DNA from: Pseudisothecium myosuroides
Taxonomy: Eukaryota > Streptophyta > Bryopsida > Hypnales > Lembophyllaceae
Direction: 5' to 3'
NCBI GenBank assembly: GCA_951799445.1
Contig: OX637287.1
Location: 52,853,724-52,917,723, forward strand
DNA length: 64,000 bases
Shown here: positions 33,041 to 43,933 of the stretch, in pieces
Numbering within the stretch: the stretch's first letter is position 1
Layout of the letters: every line of letters begins with the position of its first letter
The notes under the pieces: model-generated
Seen by the model: only the letters and a program-made list of their open reading frames with translations
Told to the model about the DNA's origin: nothing
Databases searched by the model: none
Made by a program: the position numbers and the translations under genes

Positions 33041-34560
33041 TGATTGTGTTCATAGGTTTGTCATCTTTATCATAGGCAAATGGGAGGGGCTTCTTATGAA
33101 CCTTCAAATAGGGGGGCGACTTTTACTGCATTATGGGTCTAGTATGAGCATGTGGATAGAACATGTATTACTATTCACCAACTGTAGAGGATTTCCGTTT
33201 AACTTGAAGCTAGTCCAAGTATTAAAAAAAAAATGTTCTTGCAACTAGATGAGGTGGCCCGAAGTCCCTAATTCATTTAGTCATCTTCACAATTTTCAAA
33301 ATTTGAGTAAATAAGTTGTTCGTTGAAGTCCTTATGAAAGGTCATTTTTGAACTAAGAAAGTCAATTTTTGAAAAAAAAACATACTTGTAATTTTTGAAC
33401 TATAAAACATCTATAGAGAAGAGTTTTGAGAATCTATCCCCCACAAATGTTTTAAAAAAAAACATTCCAAAAAGAATTAGATGGATGAATTGGATATAAA
33501 AGTTTGAATGGATGAAAACAAACCAAAATAGATCAATTATCTATGCAAGGATAATGAAATTTTTGAATTTCTTTTGTCAAAACTTGCTTTTTACTTAGTG
33601 TCATATCTCTATTTAAGGATTAATGTACATACTTTTAGATGGATAAGTGATAATTCATTCATATTATGTATATTTCATCCATATTATGGATGAAAATAAT
33701 CCATCACTACACCATAAATTACAATAGGTTACCATCTTAAAAAATTTGATAAAAATTTATTTTTTAATCAATATTTTTAGTATTTCACCAACTTTGTTTA
33801 ATTAAGTTCATTGCACCTAATTTTGACCCCTTTTTTAAACCAAACCCTATAAATTTTTGTCCAAAATGTACTTCACCTAATATTGAGAGTTTAGAGTTGC
33901 TTTTGGATACACCTATTTTCAACAATTTGCAAATTTATAATTTATTCCTATAGTGTCTCAAGAATGCATAAGAAAGAATCTTGAATACTCATTTGACCTC
34001 TAACAAGATCAAACTAAAAATTAGGCAATTTAATAGTAGGAATAATACTCAATTGTTTATTTGGACGCATTTTGGAGGAGTTACCTTACCATTGTTTAAA
34101 TACCACATTCCAACCAGACTTTAGTCTCATTCAAATAATCTTTTACTTCAATAAGGCTTAACAAAGTTCAATTTTTGGAATACATAACATTTCATTATGA
34201 TCCACAACATCCTTACAAGGTTAAGTCACTAGAACCTATTCCAAAATCTATCTTCGCCCCTCAAGAGTGGGTCTCTTTAGTCTTCAAACTTCCAACACAC
34301 AAAATTATACAAATAAGTTATGAAATTTCAAAAATTTGCCTAAAGGATGAGAAAAAAATAAAAGGATGGCTATTACTCTTCAATTGTTATACAAAAGACA
34401 TATTCCATAAATTCTAATATGTACCTTACCATTTTTTGCATTGGTTGCCCATTTATAACCTACCCACTACAAAAGGTATTCCACTAGACAGGGTTCTGAC
34501 TACCTAAAACAAAAAAAATTGTTCCTATACAATACCCTCCAAGAAGTCATACAATCCCAC

Positions 34561-35352
34561 TATGAAGCCCTTCAAACTTTAACTTTCTAACTCCATATTT
34601 TGAAAATTCTATCAAAACTATCCTATTAAAATTATTATATTATGCAATCTTGATCAACACACCAAATTTCAATTTGAAAAAAAAAAATCCATTTTTGACA
34701 AATTGTTTTGTGTATTTTTCATTGTGTTACATAATAATTGATTGAAAAATATTGGTGATGAATTTTATTGGTGATAAATTTTTAGTGGAAACATTGAACA
34801 TCAATGTGCAAATCTCACTTTTATAAAAAAATCCACATTACCTAGGAAAAAATTTACACTACAGAAAATTCAATGTGAAGGTGTTGCCTTTCCAAAATTG
34901 TACAATAAATTTCTCTAAATTATAATTAGGTTCGGCAAACCAATTGCACCCATCATGCTCAAAGGTACAAAAGTAGTTAGAATATAAGGTTCAATTAATA
35001 CAATATAATTATAATTTTAAAATATCTATTGAATGAAATTTAGAAAGGCAACACATTGCCATTGAATTCTCTTTAGTATAAATTTTCTCCCATGTAATGT
35101 GGATTTTTCATAAAAGTAAGATGTGCACATTGATGTTTCTTAAATGTTTCCACAATAAAATTTAAAATTATTATGTAACACAATGAAAAATACACAAAAC
35201 AATACACCAAAAATGGATTTTATTATTTTATTTTTTAAAATTTGAAATTTGGTGTGTTGATCAAGATTGTGTAAAAAAATTAATTTAATAGGACAATTTT
35301 GATAGAATATCCTTAAAATGGAGTTTAAAGGAAAAGTTTGAAGGCCTTCATA
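34561..35352. repeat. Large inverted repeat, about 310-350 bp arms
   Basis: Left arm 34561-34891 (TATGAAGCCCTTCAAACTTT to GGTGTTGCCTTTC) pairs with right arm 35043-35352 (GAAAGGCAACAC to AAGTTTGAAGGCCTTCATA), with a loop of about 150 bp. Arms are strongly AT-rich and imperfect. The right arm ends about 560 bp upstream of the kinase ATG. No terminal signature of a known family is clear. It could be a foldback transposon or a source of hairpin RNA. Confidence 0.75.
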
Positions 35353-35909
35353 GTTGGTGAGACAGTCCTCGATGATTGCTGAGTGTTTCCAAGACACTAT
35401 TGCGAACCGAATTGCTCGGCTATTTATCCAAGCTCCCATACAGCAGAAGTCTTTGCAACGACTCAAAATAAAGTAGCCACGAGAAAGCTTGTCGGAGACC
35501 ACTGGAGCGCTCACCTAATCCGCAGTTTCTCATTCAATTCCTGTTGTTCTGAAGTCATGCTGTCTGCATACTAGCTTATGATCGCAGATGGAGAATTGAG
35601 CTATAACTGCATAAGCCACAACACATGTAAGTAAGCTCAGCGTCCTAGCTCTATAGACGTTTGATTCTCATCCCAGGCCACTCAACTCGAGCACCCATAA
35701 CCCACCACATCTCCAATGACTGATTGCCCCCTTTGCGCGTCCGGAGTGGTTGGAGATGAGGATGCCACTTAGTATGCGGGAACTCTGGTAGCTGATCGAT
35801 CAAACCTACTCTTCACAGTATCGATGTGTCTAGACTGCTAGTAGAAACGATGAAACTGAAGGGTTATACCGCGATGTGCCAACTCTGTTTATAGTCTTCC
35901 CGCCACTTC
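35353..35909 (+). promoter_or_regulatory. Upstream region of the receptor kinase
   Basis: Base composition shifts from AT-rich repeat to balanced sequence at about 35360. No strong TATA box is seen; a weak TTTATAG lies at 35889-35895, too close to the ATG to be certain. Probably 5' UTR and proximal promoter. Confidence 0.35.
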
Positions 35910-37958
35910 ATGATGAGCTCTGCATACAATTTCTTGGCTGTGCTTGCCTTGTTTCTTGTGGTTGCGCCCCAACCTGCAAATTCATGCCCTCTGGAGTTCT
36001 CCGTCCTGAACAGCTACTCTTCTGCTCTTCAAGCGGCCTGCAATGAAGGGAACTTGACCACATGCTGCCAGGCAGCAGGAGCAGGCATGGAACTCGGTCT
36101 GGCCAAGTACCTGGACGAGAAGGGCCTCTTCCTGCTTCAGAACGCCACACAGGCTCGCCTCTGTTTGCGCCGATTGCGAGCTCAGTTTCAGATGATCGGT
36201 GTGCAGCAAGACGTGGTCTCTAATTGCAGCTTCGAACAAATAAACACCACCGATACAAGTGACCGAGTCTCCGTGCTCCAGTGGCAGCCCGACCTCTGCC
36301 ATGGAATTCAGTCCGTGCAGGATTTCCTGACAGTTGCAGCTCCACTAGGTCCCATGGAGCAATCCTGCAGAGCCAACCTCGCCGACCCCGACAAGTGCCA
36401 GTTGTGTAGCAACAACATGCGATCAGTGCAGCACAGGCTTTCAAATGGTACCATGAGTGTCGAATGCTTCAACTTCGTGCGCATGTATGTGATTCAGGAT
36501 GAAGAGTCTCGGGATGATGATACTGTCTTCTGTGTCTATGCACTTCGCCCTAATCCCAGTCCACCAGAGTCCCAGAAAAGGTGGTATGCAATTGGGGTCG
36601 TTGTGGCCATCGCGGTGAGCAGCATCATTGTTGGCGTTGCACTCTGGGAGCGGTGGCGTCGAGGTGAAAGTGCCGTCCACCGAGAGTTTCTGCTGCGAAA
36701 CAACAGGTACCAAGTGCAACAGCCATATGCACTCTCTCTGCCTTAATATCTCATTCTGCATTCCATTTTACATTCATTGTGATTCTAAAATGGTAATTGA
36801 ATATAGATAAAAAAATTACGCTTTTCAAAAGTCAGGAGCACTTCAGTAACAAATTCAGTGTACAGGATGTTGGCATACCATTCCTCGTTGGTGTGCTATG
36901 ACTGGGCAGAGCTAAAAACTGCCACTGACGGATTCTCTGCCGAGCGGCTTGTTGGCGAAGGTGGCTATGGCTGTGTTTACAAGGGCGTGCTGAAAGATGG
37001 CCGCGTTGTTGCAGTGAAGAAGTTTAAGAACTGCACACCCGATGGCGACCTTGACTTCTTGAACGAGGTCGAAGTGTTGAGCAAGTTCCGGCATAAAAAC
37101 CTTGTGAATCTGCAGGGGTTTTGCATTGCCAGTAGCAAGCGCTCCGGTCACCAACGCTTGCTCGTCTACGACTACATGCCCCACCTAAGCTTAGCTGATT
37201 ACAGGCCCGTCCTCACGTGGGAGCAACGACGCCATATTGCCATTGGGATTGCACAGGGGCTGGCCTACCTTCACACTGATGCAAAGCCACAGGTCATTCA
37301 CCGTGATATCAAAGCCAGCAACGTCCTGCTGGATGCTCAGTTGAACGCCCATATTGCGGACTTCGGCCTTGCCAAATTCAAAGCTGAAGATGATTCATTC
37401 AGTCCTCGTTGCCACATCCAGGGTACCATTGGCTATGTGCGTTGCCACATCCAGGGTACCGTTGGCTATGTGGCGCCTGAGTACGCGCTGTATGGCCAGC
37501 TCTCCGAGAAGAGTGACGTTTACAGCTTCGGAGTCTGCCTTTTGGAGCTTCTCAGTGGCCGTCCTGCACTTGCACAATCGCAAGAATGTGAACGAGAGTC
37601 AACAGATTCACGAGATTCGCAGATGGGATCCAGTTACTTGATCACCGACTGGGCTTGGTCGCTCATTCTAAACAAGCGACCTCTGGAGATTGTCGATGCT
37701 AGCATTCGCGATGCTAGCAGTCAAATCCAAGCGGTGATGACGAGATTTGTGATGGTAGGCATGCTCTGTGCACACGTGATGGTGTCCATGCGGCCCTCCA
37801 TGAATGAGGCTTTGCGTATGCTGGAAGGACACCATGCCGTCCCGGTTGACCGAATGTTCGAAAGGCCTGCGTTGCCATTGTCCCACGAGGTAGGAGATTA
37901 CGTTATTAGTCTAGCTGGACGTTATACCGCTATGGAAGTCGACATAACCGCCAGGTAA
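35910..37958 (+). CDS. Receptor-like kinase with SPARK-type cysteine-rich ectodomain
   Basis: Plasma-membrane Ser/Thr receptor kinase. Exon 1 is 35910-36706, a 159-bp GT-AG intron spans 36707-36865, exon 2 is 36866-37958; 629 residues in all. A signal peptide (about 1-25, ending ANS before CP) precedes a Cys-rich ectodomain with several N-glycosylation sites, resembling the SPARK domain of plant RLKs such as At1g11050. A membrane segment covers about 225-246, followed by WERWRR. The kinase has its glycine loop at 296-301, VAVK Lys at 317, HRD at 411-413 (HRDIKASN), DFG at 431-433 and APE at 469-471. Odd: an 11-residue tandem duplication (RCHIQGT-GYV) at 447-457 and 458-468, between DFG and APE, and an unusually short stretch after YDYMP. 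All catalytic residues are kept, so it may still be expressed; activity is uncertain. The exon 1 frame alone would stop at 36746 if the intron were retained, giving a kinase-less receptor. Confidence 0.88.
37407..37472 (+). repeat. 33-bp in-frame tandem duplication in the kinase activation segment
   Basis: 37407-37439 and 37440-37472 are two 33-bp copies that differ at one base as read here (ACCATT versus ACCGTT). Being a multiple of three, the duplication keeps the frame. Confidence 0.95.
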
Positions 37959-38801
37959 CATTGGTCATCAAAATTCTCTGCTCATGTATCTTGAATTCTA
38001 GCAGAAGATGAAGATGGCTAAGCTACGCAGAGCGGAAAAAGCCATCCTCCCAGAAAACCTAGTTGCTTTAAACCCTCCAATTGTAATACCACAAAAGGTG
38101 GTTCATAGCGTAAACCCTGCTAATCACAACACAGCTAGGTCTTCTAAAACACCTCTGGTGGTACTAGCCTAAAGTGTACTGGGATTGAAAGGCGATAGTA
38201 CCAGTTCTTCGACAGTACCTGCGACGGTCCTGGAAGCGGCCCAATGACTACCATTCCCAAGAAATTCAGAGTCGCCTGTCGGGGCAGTGTAACTGTAAAA
38301 AAATTCGTAACCTCAACCTCCTCGACGTAAAAGAACCCGCACACTCCAATTTGGAGTTTTAGGAGCATGAAGAGTAAGCCTGCGGAATTGGCATTTTATA
38401 GAAACCAAACAGAGCATTTGGGCTGCAAAAGCTCACGACTGAGAATCTAGGAAACAGATCGACCTAATGAAACTCGAAAGGTCAGCAAATACTATTAGAT
38501 TTAGCCGAAAGGAACAGGAATCTGTTAGTAAGAATGGCTTCATGTGTGTCTGCTAATCAGGCCTCCAATTGCAAGATATTCACCCAGATATTTAGATTCC
38601 AGAGTGCATATTGCGACAAGCACCGGACAGAATCAATAATGTAACAGGCTTCTAATGGATTGAATTCTATAGCTCTACCCCGAGCATCTTGCATCTCTAA
38701 ATTGTACACCAGCAAATAGAGACTCTGAAACTACTCTATTTAATGCATTTTGGGTGTAACCACCAGAAAAGCGCACATTCAAAGAAGTTATCAGTACACT
38801 G

Positions 38802-41800
38802 CTAAAGCTGCACATGTACTAGCATCATACTAGTCTGAGGAGCATCTGCAGATACTTCACACCTCACCCGGAAATGAAGATGCTTCGCCAATAAAGCTCC
38901 ATCGGGGAAATCATTCAACTTTTGGCAAGAAGGTACAGTTACCTTCATGCTATGACCAATGTAACTATCATTCCTATGGGAAAAACCTGGTTGACTATCC
39001 GTGCCAGTCAATTTGTCACGCTTTAGATACAAAACGGCATCAAAAACTACCTGCAGCAGAAAAGAAGGCATGTTCAGAATTGGACGTTTAAACTTGGAAG
39101 CTGCGGTCATTCCGAGTTTATTGCCCTAAACGCAGAGTGTCCCTGAAATGAAACTAAAGTGCTGAATTTTTAAACTAGATTTTAAAGGAACCAGAAAAAA
39201 AAATCTATTAGAAAAGGCCAATGTTAACCACTAACAATAATGTTACCAATGTAAGCATAATTCGCTTTGACTCACCTCTCCAGTTCCAAGGCTGACATCT
39301 ATAGAGGAGTAGAAGGGAAGCCCACTTGATGTTTGTTGAGGAACGGGCATATCTTCGGACGGATCCTCTTCCATTTCCTTATCAATCGTGACTTCTAAGT
39401 CGTAAAGGTCATCCACATATTGCTGAGCAGCAGAAATCTGCAATATCATATCAAAATTCCTGAGAATTGAATCTAGCGATTCAAACATCTGAGCTCAAAC
39501 ACATTCGGGCAACCTAGACGATACGATACCTTGTGACTCATGAGCTCGCCATCAAAAGTTGAGAGCTCCACTAAACTGCCCCTGCCTTGGCGCCAGAGAC
39601 AGTCATCCGTGAGTGGCTCAGCCAGAATCGTGCCACTTGGCAAAGCTACGTCGATACCAATCATGCACCGACCTGGATGGATCCCAGTCCCAGACATCGT
39701 CAGATTTTGAAATATGCTCAACAGAGGTCCAGTTTTCAGGTTAGGATGTACAGATGATTGACATTAAAGCAAGCAAGCAAGAAATCAGCAGGGTTCTCTG
39801 GCTGACGTAGTACCCGGTTGAACCTTAAATGTGGTGATGGCCTCTTCCGGTCTGTCCTGGTGTAAAAGTTCCAGGCTGCAAAGTTCAAACGCCCAGGATT
39901 AGTATGGCGAAGCCGCACGATACGAAGACCAACAGGTTGTTTTGAGCATAGTATCAAAGCAAAATTGCATCACCAAAAATCCCGCCATTAGATTAACAAA
40001 GATTATAAATATTAAGTTGATAGGCATTAGATTAATACAGTCCCCATGTTGAGTTAATGCCAAGTAAATGTTAGCGTACCAAACTTATTGTTCTTTTAAT
40101 GTTAGTGCGAAGTTAGTGTCCTTGGCATTAACTGGATATTGTATTGGCAACTAAGTCAACATTAACTTGGTATAAATTTAACATTACTGGAATATGGACA
40201 TTGATGTATAGCTCTATTAGATTAACATTAAACTAATTATTAGAAACTTTTGTTAATCGAATATGTTGAGATATAAGTAGTTCTGACTAATTCAATAAGC
40301 ATGAGCAAAGCAATATTTTAGGAACACTCTACTAGCGTTTCTGAGCCAAACCCGCATGCAACTTGTGGATCGTCATCCGAAGTCCACCACGCCGGTAAGC
40401 CAAGAAGTGCAAGATTTGTAAGTGGCATAGTGGTGAGATGTCCAGTAATCAAGTCCAGCCTCAAGACTTGATGCATTCCTACAGAATATTAAATCCACTT
40501 CAAAGACCAATATTTCATGCTATCCCAGCACAAAAGATGTTCATATGTTGACACCAAAGAGACATAAGACTATCATTCACAATAACAATCAACAAATCAA
40601 GCACTGCCAAATAACATAGAAGACGGTACACAGAATGTGATAGAAAGAATTTAATACCTGTATCTATGACAAGAACTTCGGACTTCAGCACTGCCACCTG
40701 TGACACCAGACTAGAAAACAACCCCTCATAGGCCAAACCCCTGCTAGCAAGCGTTTCATAAACATGCATCCAGTTCTCCAACTCAGCAGATTTTGCTTCC
40801 GTTAACTTCTTGAAGTTGCTTGCCGGTTCTGTCTTTCGAAATATAAAAGGGAGTCGTAAGTAATTGAAAAGCTTAACTATTCAAAGAAGAACCACTGCAC
40901 ACATGAGTATCTTCAAGCAAACTCGAAGGATTATCTACTGTTTATACAGACTACAGAGTTCAATCCCAAAACAGAAGAGGAACCTTGATCAGGCTCTACG
41001 GTCACTGCTCCTGTGTCGACCTCGATCATCCACAATTTTTCAAACCTGGAAGGAGACAGGGGGAAGGAAAGGTAAGGTACTCTTCACTAGAACATGGCGC
41101 ATCCTCCCAAGTTGAATTTAAAGAGGAGTCGAGGCTTTGAAAGGCTTAGACTACAAAACCACCATCAAAGCATACACATAGAATGACTAAAGGACAGGTG
41201 TTCGCGACAAACCTTGACTCACCCCTGTGTTGCAGCAATGATTTTCCCGCTAGGCACTATGGAGAGATGCCAAGGATATGAAATCTGATGTCTGTTAGAA
41301 TCTTTATTAGGTGAAGAATTCTGTATGAACCCCAATCCACGTAGCCACCTTTGTACTAGGCCTTGCCGCTCTTCTTGTTTCGGGTACACAGTATCCAGCA
41401 TTCTGGAGGAAAGATGTGCCCTCCGTATGGCATGATTCTGCAAGAACTCAGCCAATGACAAGATTCAGAATCCCAGGCATTGTAGCCACTAGGTAAGTTT
41501 CGAATACAACTATTAATGATCGAGAAGTGTAGTTGGTACCTCGCAATCAGCAATGTAAAGGCACTTCTGCTCAGTATCATATACAATAGATGAGGGTCTT
41601 CGCAACCTTGCAGACTCAAAAGGACCATCCTCAAATCCTGCACTCGACCCAATCTACAAGAAAATCCATCTTAGGAGCGTCCTTGGACCTGAGAATAAAA
41701 AGAAAGAAAAGTAAAAGGGAACACGCCAAAAAAAGTTTTCAAAAGGTGCTACAGAAAAGGACAAAATGAATGGCATGAAAAGATGCGAAATTCATAACAG

Positions 41801-42732
41801 ATATAACACCTATTCGAGTGCAACCAAATACACTTAGGCACGTGCATAGAAGTGGAGCATGACCTACGTAATCAAGCACTCCCCCGTTTTCATCCGTGAT
41901 AATAATGCGGTCATGAAGACTATCCGAGATAAATATCAACTCTTCTGCTGAGCATGTTGATATGCCACCTGGAACAAAAGCCTGATTCATTAATACTACT
42001 ATGGCATGGGTCATTGCAACAACTATGAAAATTAAGGATGGCAGTCCAACCTGTGCTAAATTTTATGTTTATGGCAAATTTTCCTATATTTCCCACAGGT
42101 CCAAAGCTTCTGAAAATCACAAATATGCAGAGCCCCTCCTCGAGAACATTCTAACGGTATTTAGAACACCCCATCCGCTTCCACAGTCTAACACGTGCTA
42201 ATTTCTTGTTTGGCTATTCTTCCTATTTTATGTAATATCAGATGACGAAAATTGTGTGAAATACAATATTTTCCGCTCCTTAGGAGCAAATCGTGTGAAA
42301 CTTTCAATGGGCGCACTCCTCAAGGGCCTTCCAATTGATTGGTTCAAGAATACTCCCATCGGTTCCACAATAGCGGAGATCTATAGTGTCAGATGGAAGA
42401 ACAAAAAAACATAGTTGCACAATTCTTTACTATGATTATGCTACATCAAAGTACTTTCATCTTACAGAGTAGAGAACTGCTGATGGGAAGGGTAACTTCT
42501 TACGAGGGTAGCACAGAATTGTCTCACACTCATGCTCAAATTGGTGAATTAATAAAGAGGCATGCTGGACGTCTGGTAGCGGCTGCCCGGGAGTTTTCGA
42601 AGCTCCTGCTTGACCAAGCTCGGCAGATCTCAATGTACTCAGCCAACGCGGCCGGAAATGCTCTCTGCAAACTGCAACCGACAAGGAAACAACGCCAAAA
42701 TGCTTGCGGTTACTTTCCAAACAACGCATCAT
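38802..42732 (-). CDS. NHL-repeat protein, EMB1974-like, multi-exon
   Basis: A plant NHL beta-propeller-type protein; I place it near Arabidopsis At3g07060 (EMB1974) from recalled motifs. It starts at ATG 42730-42732 (MMRCLESNRK, basic and possibly a targeting peptide). GT-AG exons on minus that I can support: 42109-42051, 41968-41868 (EELIFISDSLHDRIII), 41653-41540 (GSSAGFEDGPFESARLRRPS), 41437-41223 (NHAIRRA), 41045-40984 (FEKLWMIEVDTG), about 40832-40658, 40478-40333, 39875-39814, 39672-39530 (GTILAEPLTDDCLWRQGRGS), 39437-39276 and 39050-38802. The NHL signature is the ISDSLHDRI...GFEDG...YIADCE-NHAIRRA series. An exon between 42109 and 42457 (around 42300) is probable but not resolved. 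The gene is convergent with the kinase gene. A telo-box cluster lies just upstream of the ATG. Confidence 0.72.
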
Positions 42733-42754
42733 CTCAAGGTTGAAAGTCGGAGCA

Positions 42755-42781
42755 AAACCCTAAACCCTAAACCCTAAAACC
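42755..42781 (-). promoter_or_regulatory. Telo-box cluster upstream of the NHL gene
   Basis: Three tandem AAACCCT units on plus (TTTAGGG on minus), ending about 23 bp before the ATG at 42732. Such boxes are common in promoters and 5' leaders of plant housekeeping genes. A further pair lies at 43079-43095. Confidence 0.6.
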
Positions 42782-43099
42782 CTCCGGTTGTTCCTCTGTA
42801 CAATGAGATGTTTGGGGAGCCCTAACTTCAAGGTGGCAATCACGGACTGACCATCGAGAAACTAGTCACATGGCTGATCCTTGAAACAATAACATCGACA
42901 TATTCTACTTAAAGTCATTCTACTGAACCTGTTTCAAGAAACCAAAAAAGTAGGGATGAATCTAATAAGGAAAAGCCATGATTAAGCGTTGGCAAGGCTT
43001 TCGCCGTGGCTCAATTACAAAACTAAGGGTAGCTCCATTCTAGATTGTCACAGTACACAATACGAACAGTACACAGTGAACCCTAAACCCTAAATGGCT

Positions 43100-43862
43100 A
43101 GAAAGCGATGACCCCTGCACTAATCAATTTAGATTGACACTTTGTTCAAAGGCAACAGCCCTGAATCTTACGCAAATAATCACGCCCTTGAAACGAAGGC
43201 GACTGCAAAACCCTGCCGCGTCCACCATTGCTCTGCGATGATCGTCCTAGGCTCAAAAAGAGACGTAACAACGTTCCTCTCATTTGCCTCATGCTTGGCA
43301 TCAATCTCACAAGGCAGAACCTGAACCTTCAGCATCAAAGCTGAACCTGAAAACCACCAGTAGCTCAGCAAATTCACCAAACGAACCAGCGTCTCATTCC
43401 GATTCTCATTCAGATCCACTCCAATCCCCAATGTGCTCAGTTCAGCAATCTCATCAAGCAACAAGGGCATTCACCAGCAGCAATCACAGGGGCAGCACAC
43501 CCTGTGACTCGAAATTTAGCAAGAATTCGCACCAAAGAGGACAGTGAAATCCTAAAACCCCAGCCATCTCTGAAAGCTTTCACAAAAAGCAAGCATGTAA
43601 AATGCAAGAGAATTCTTTTTTCTATCGACCAAAGTATAAAACGCTCAAAATGGCTTACCAGATTCTCAAGCTTAAATGGAAATTGCAGCTCCGCCTTCAC
43701 CATTTCCACCAACCCACGATGTTGATACAGATCACGAAGGGGAATGCAATGCACCGTTGCAGTGGCTTCGATCGAAACGCAGAACTTACAGTAGCTTGAA
43801 ATTTGCCTTTGAGAGATCAAGGAGTGAAAGCCTTTTCTTTTTCTTTTATCTTCCCCTTGCAT
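43100..43862 (-). other. Possible exons of an unidentified gene, or upstream leader of the NHL gene
   Basis: Composition is balanced and minus frames are open over 43180-43470 (LPLLLDEIAELSTLGIGVDL ... EIDAKHEANERNVV; the ORF begins at a non-ATG codon) and 43437-43862 (including MVKAELQFPFKLENL followed by a GGTAAG donor near 43665). The pieces look coding but match no family I know. They may be a small separate gene transcribed toward the NHL gene, or 5' non-coding exons of it. Confidence 0.3.
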
Positions 43863-43933
43863 TCGCTCTTGTCCATGGAGTTAAGTTTACCCTTGAAAGC
43901 CCCTTGGGGTCCGTTTGTGGGACCCGTATTTAG

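Noticed and set aside
38144..38801. Additional gene between the kinase and the NHL gene
   Set aside because: Only short frames. The stretch is most simply the 3' UTRs and intergenic space of two convergent genes.
42755..42781. Interstitial telomere
   Set aside because: Only three AAACCCT units, just before a gene start; this fits a telo-box rather than a telomeric insertion.
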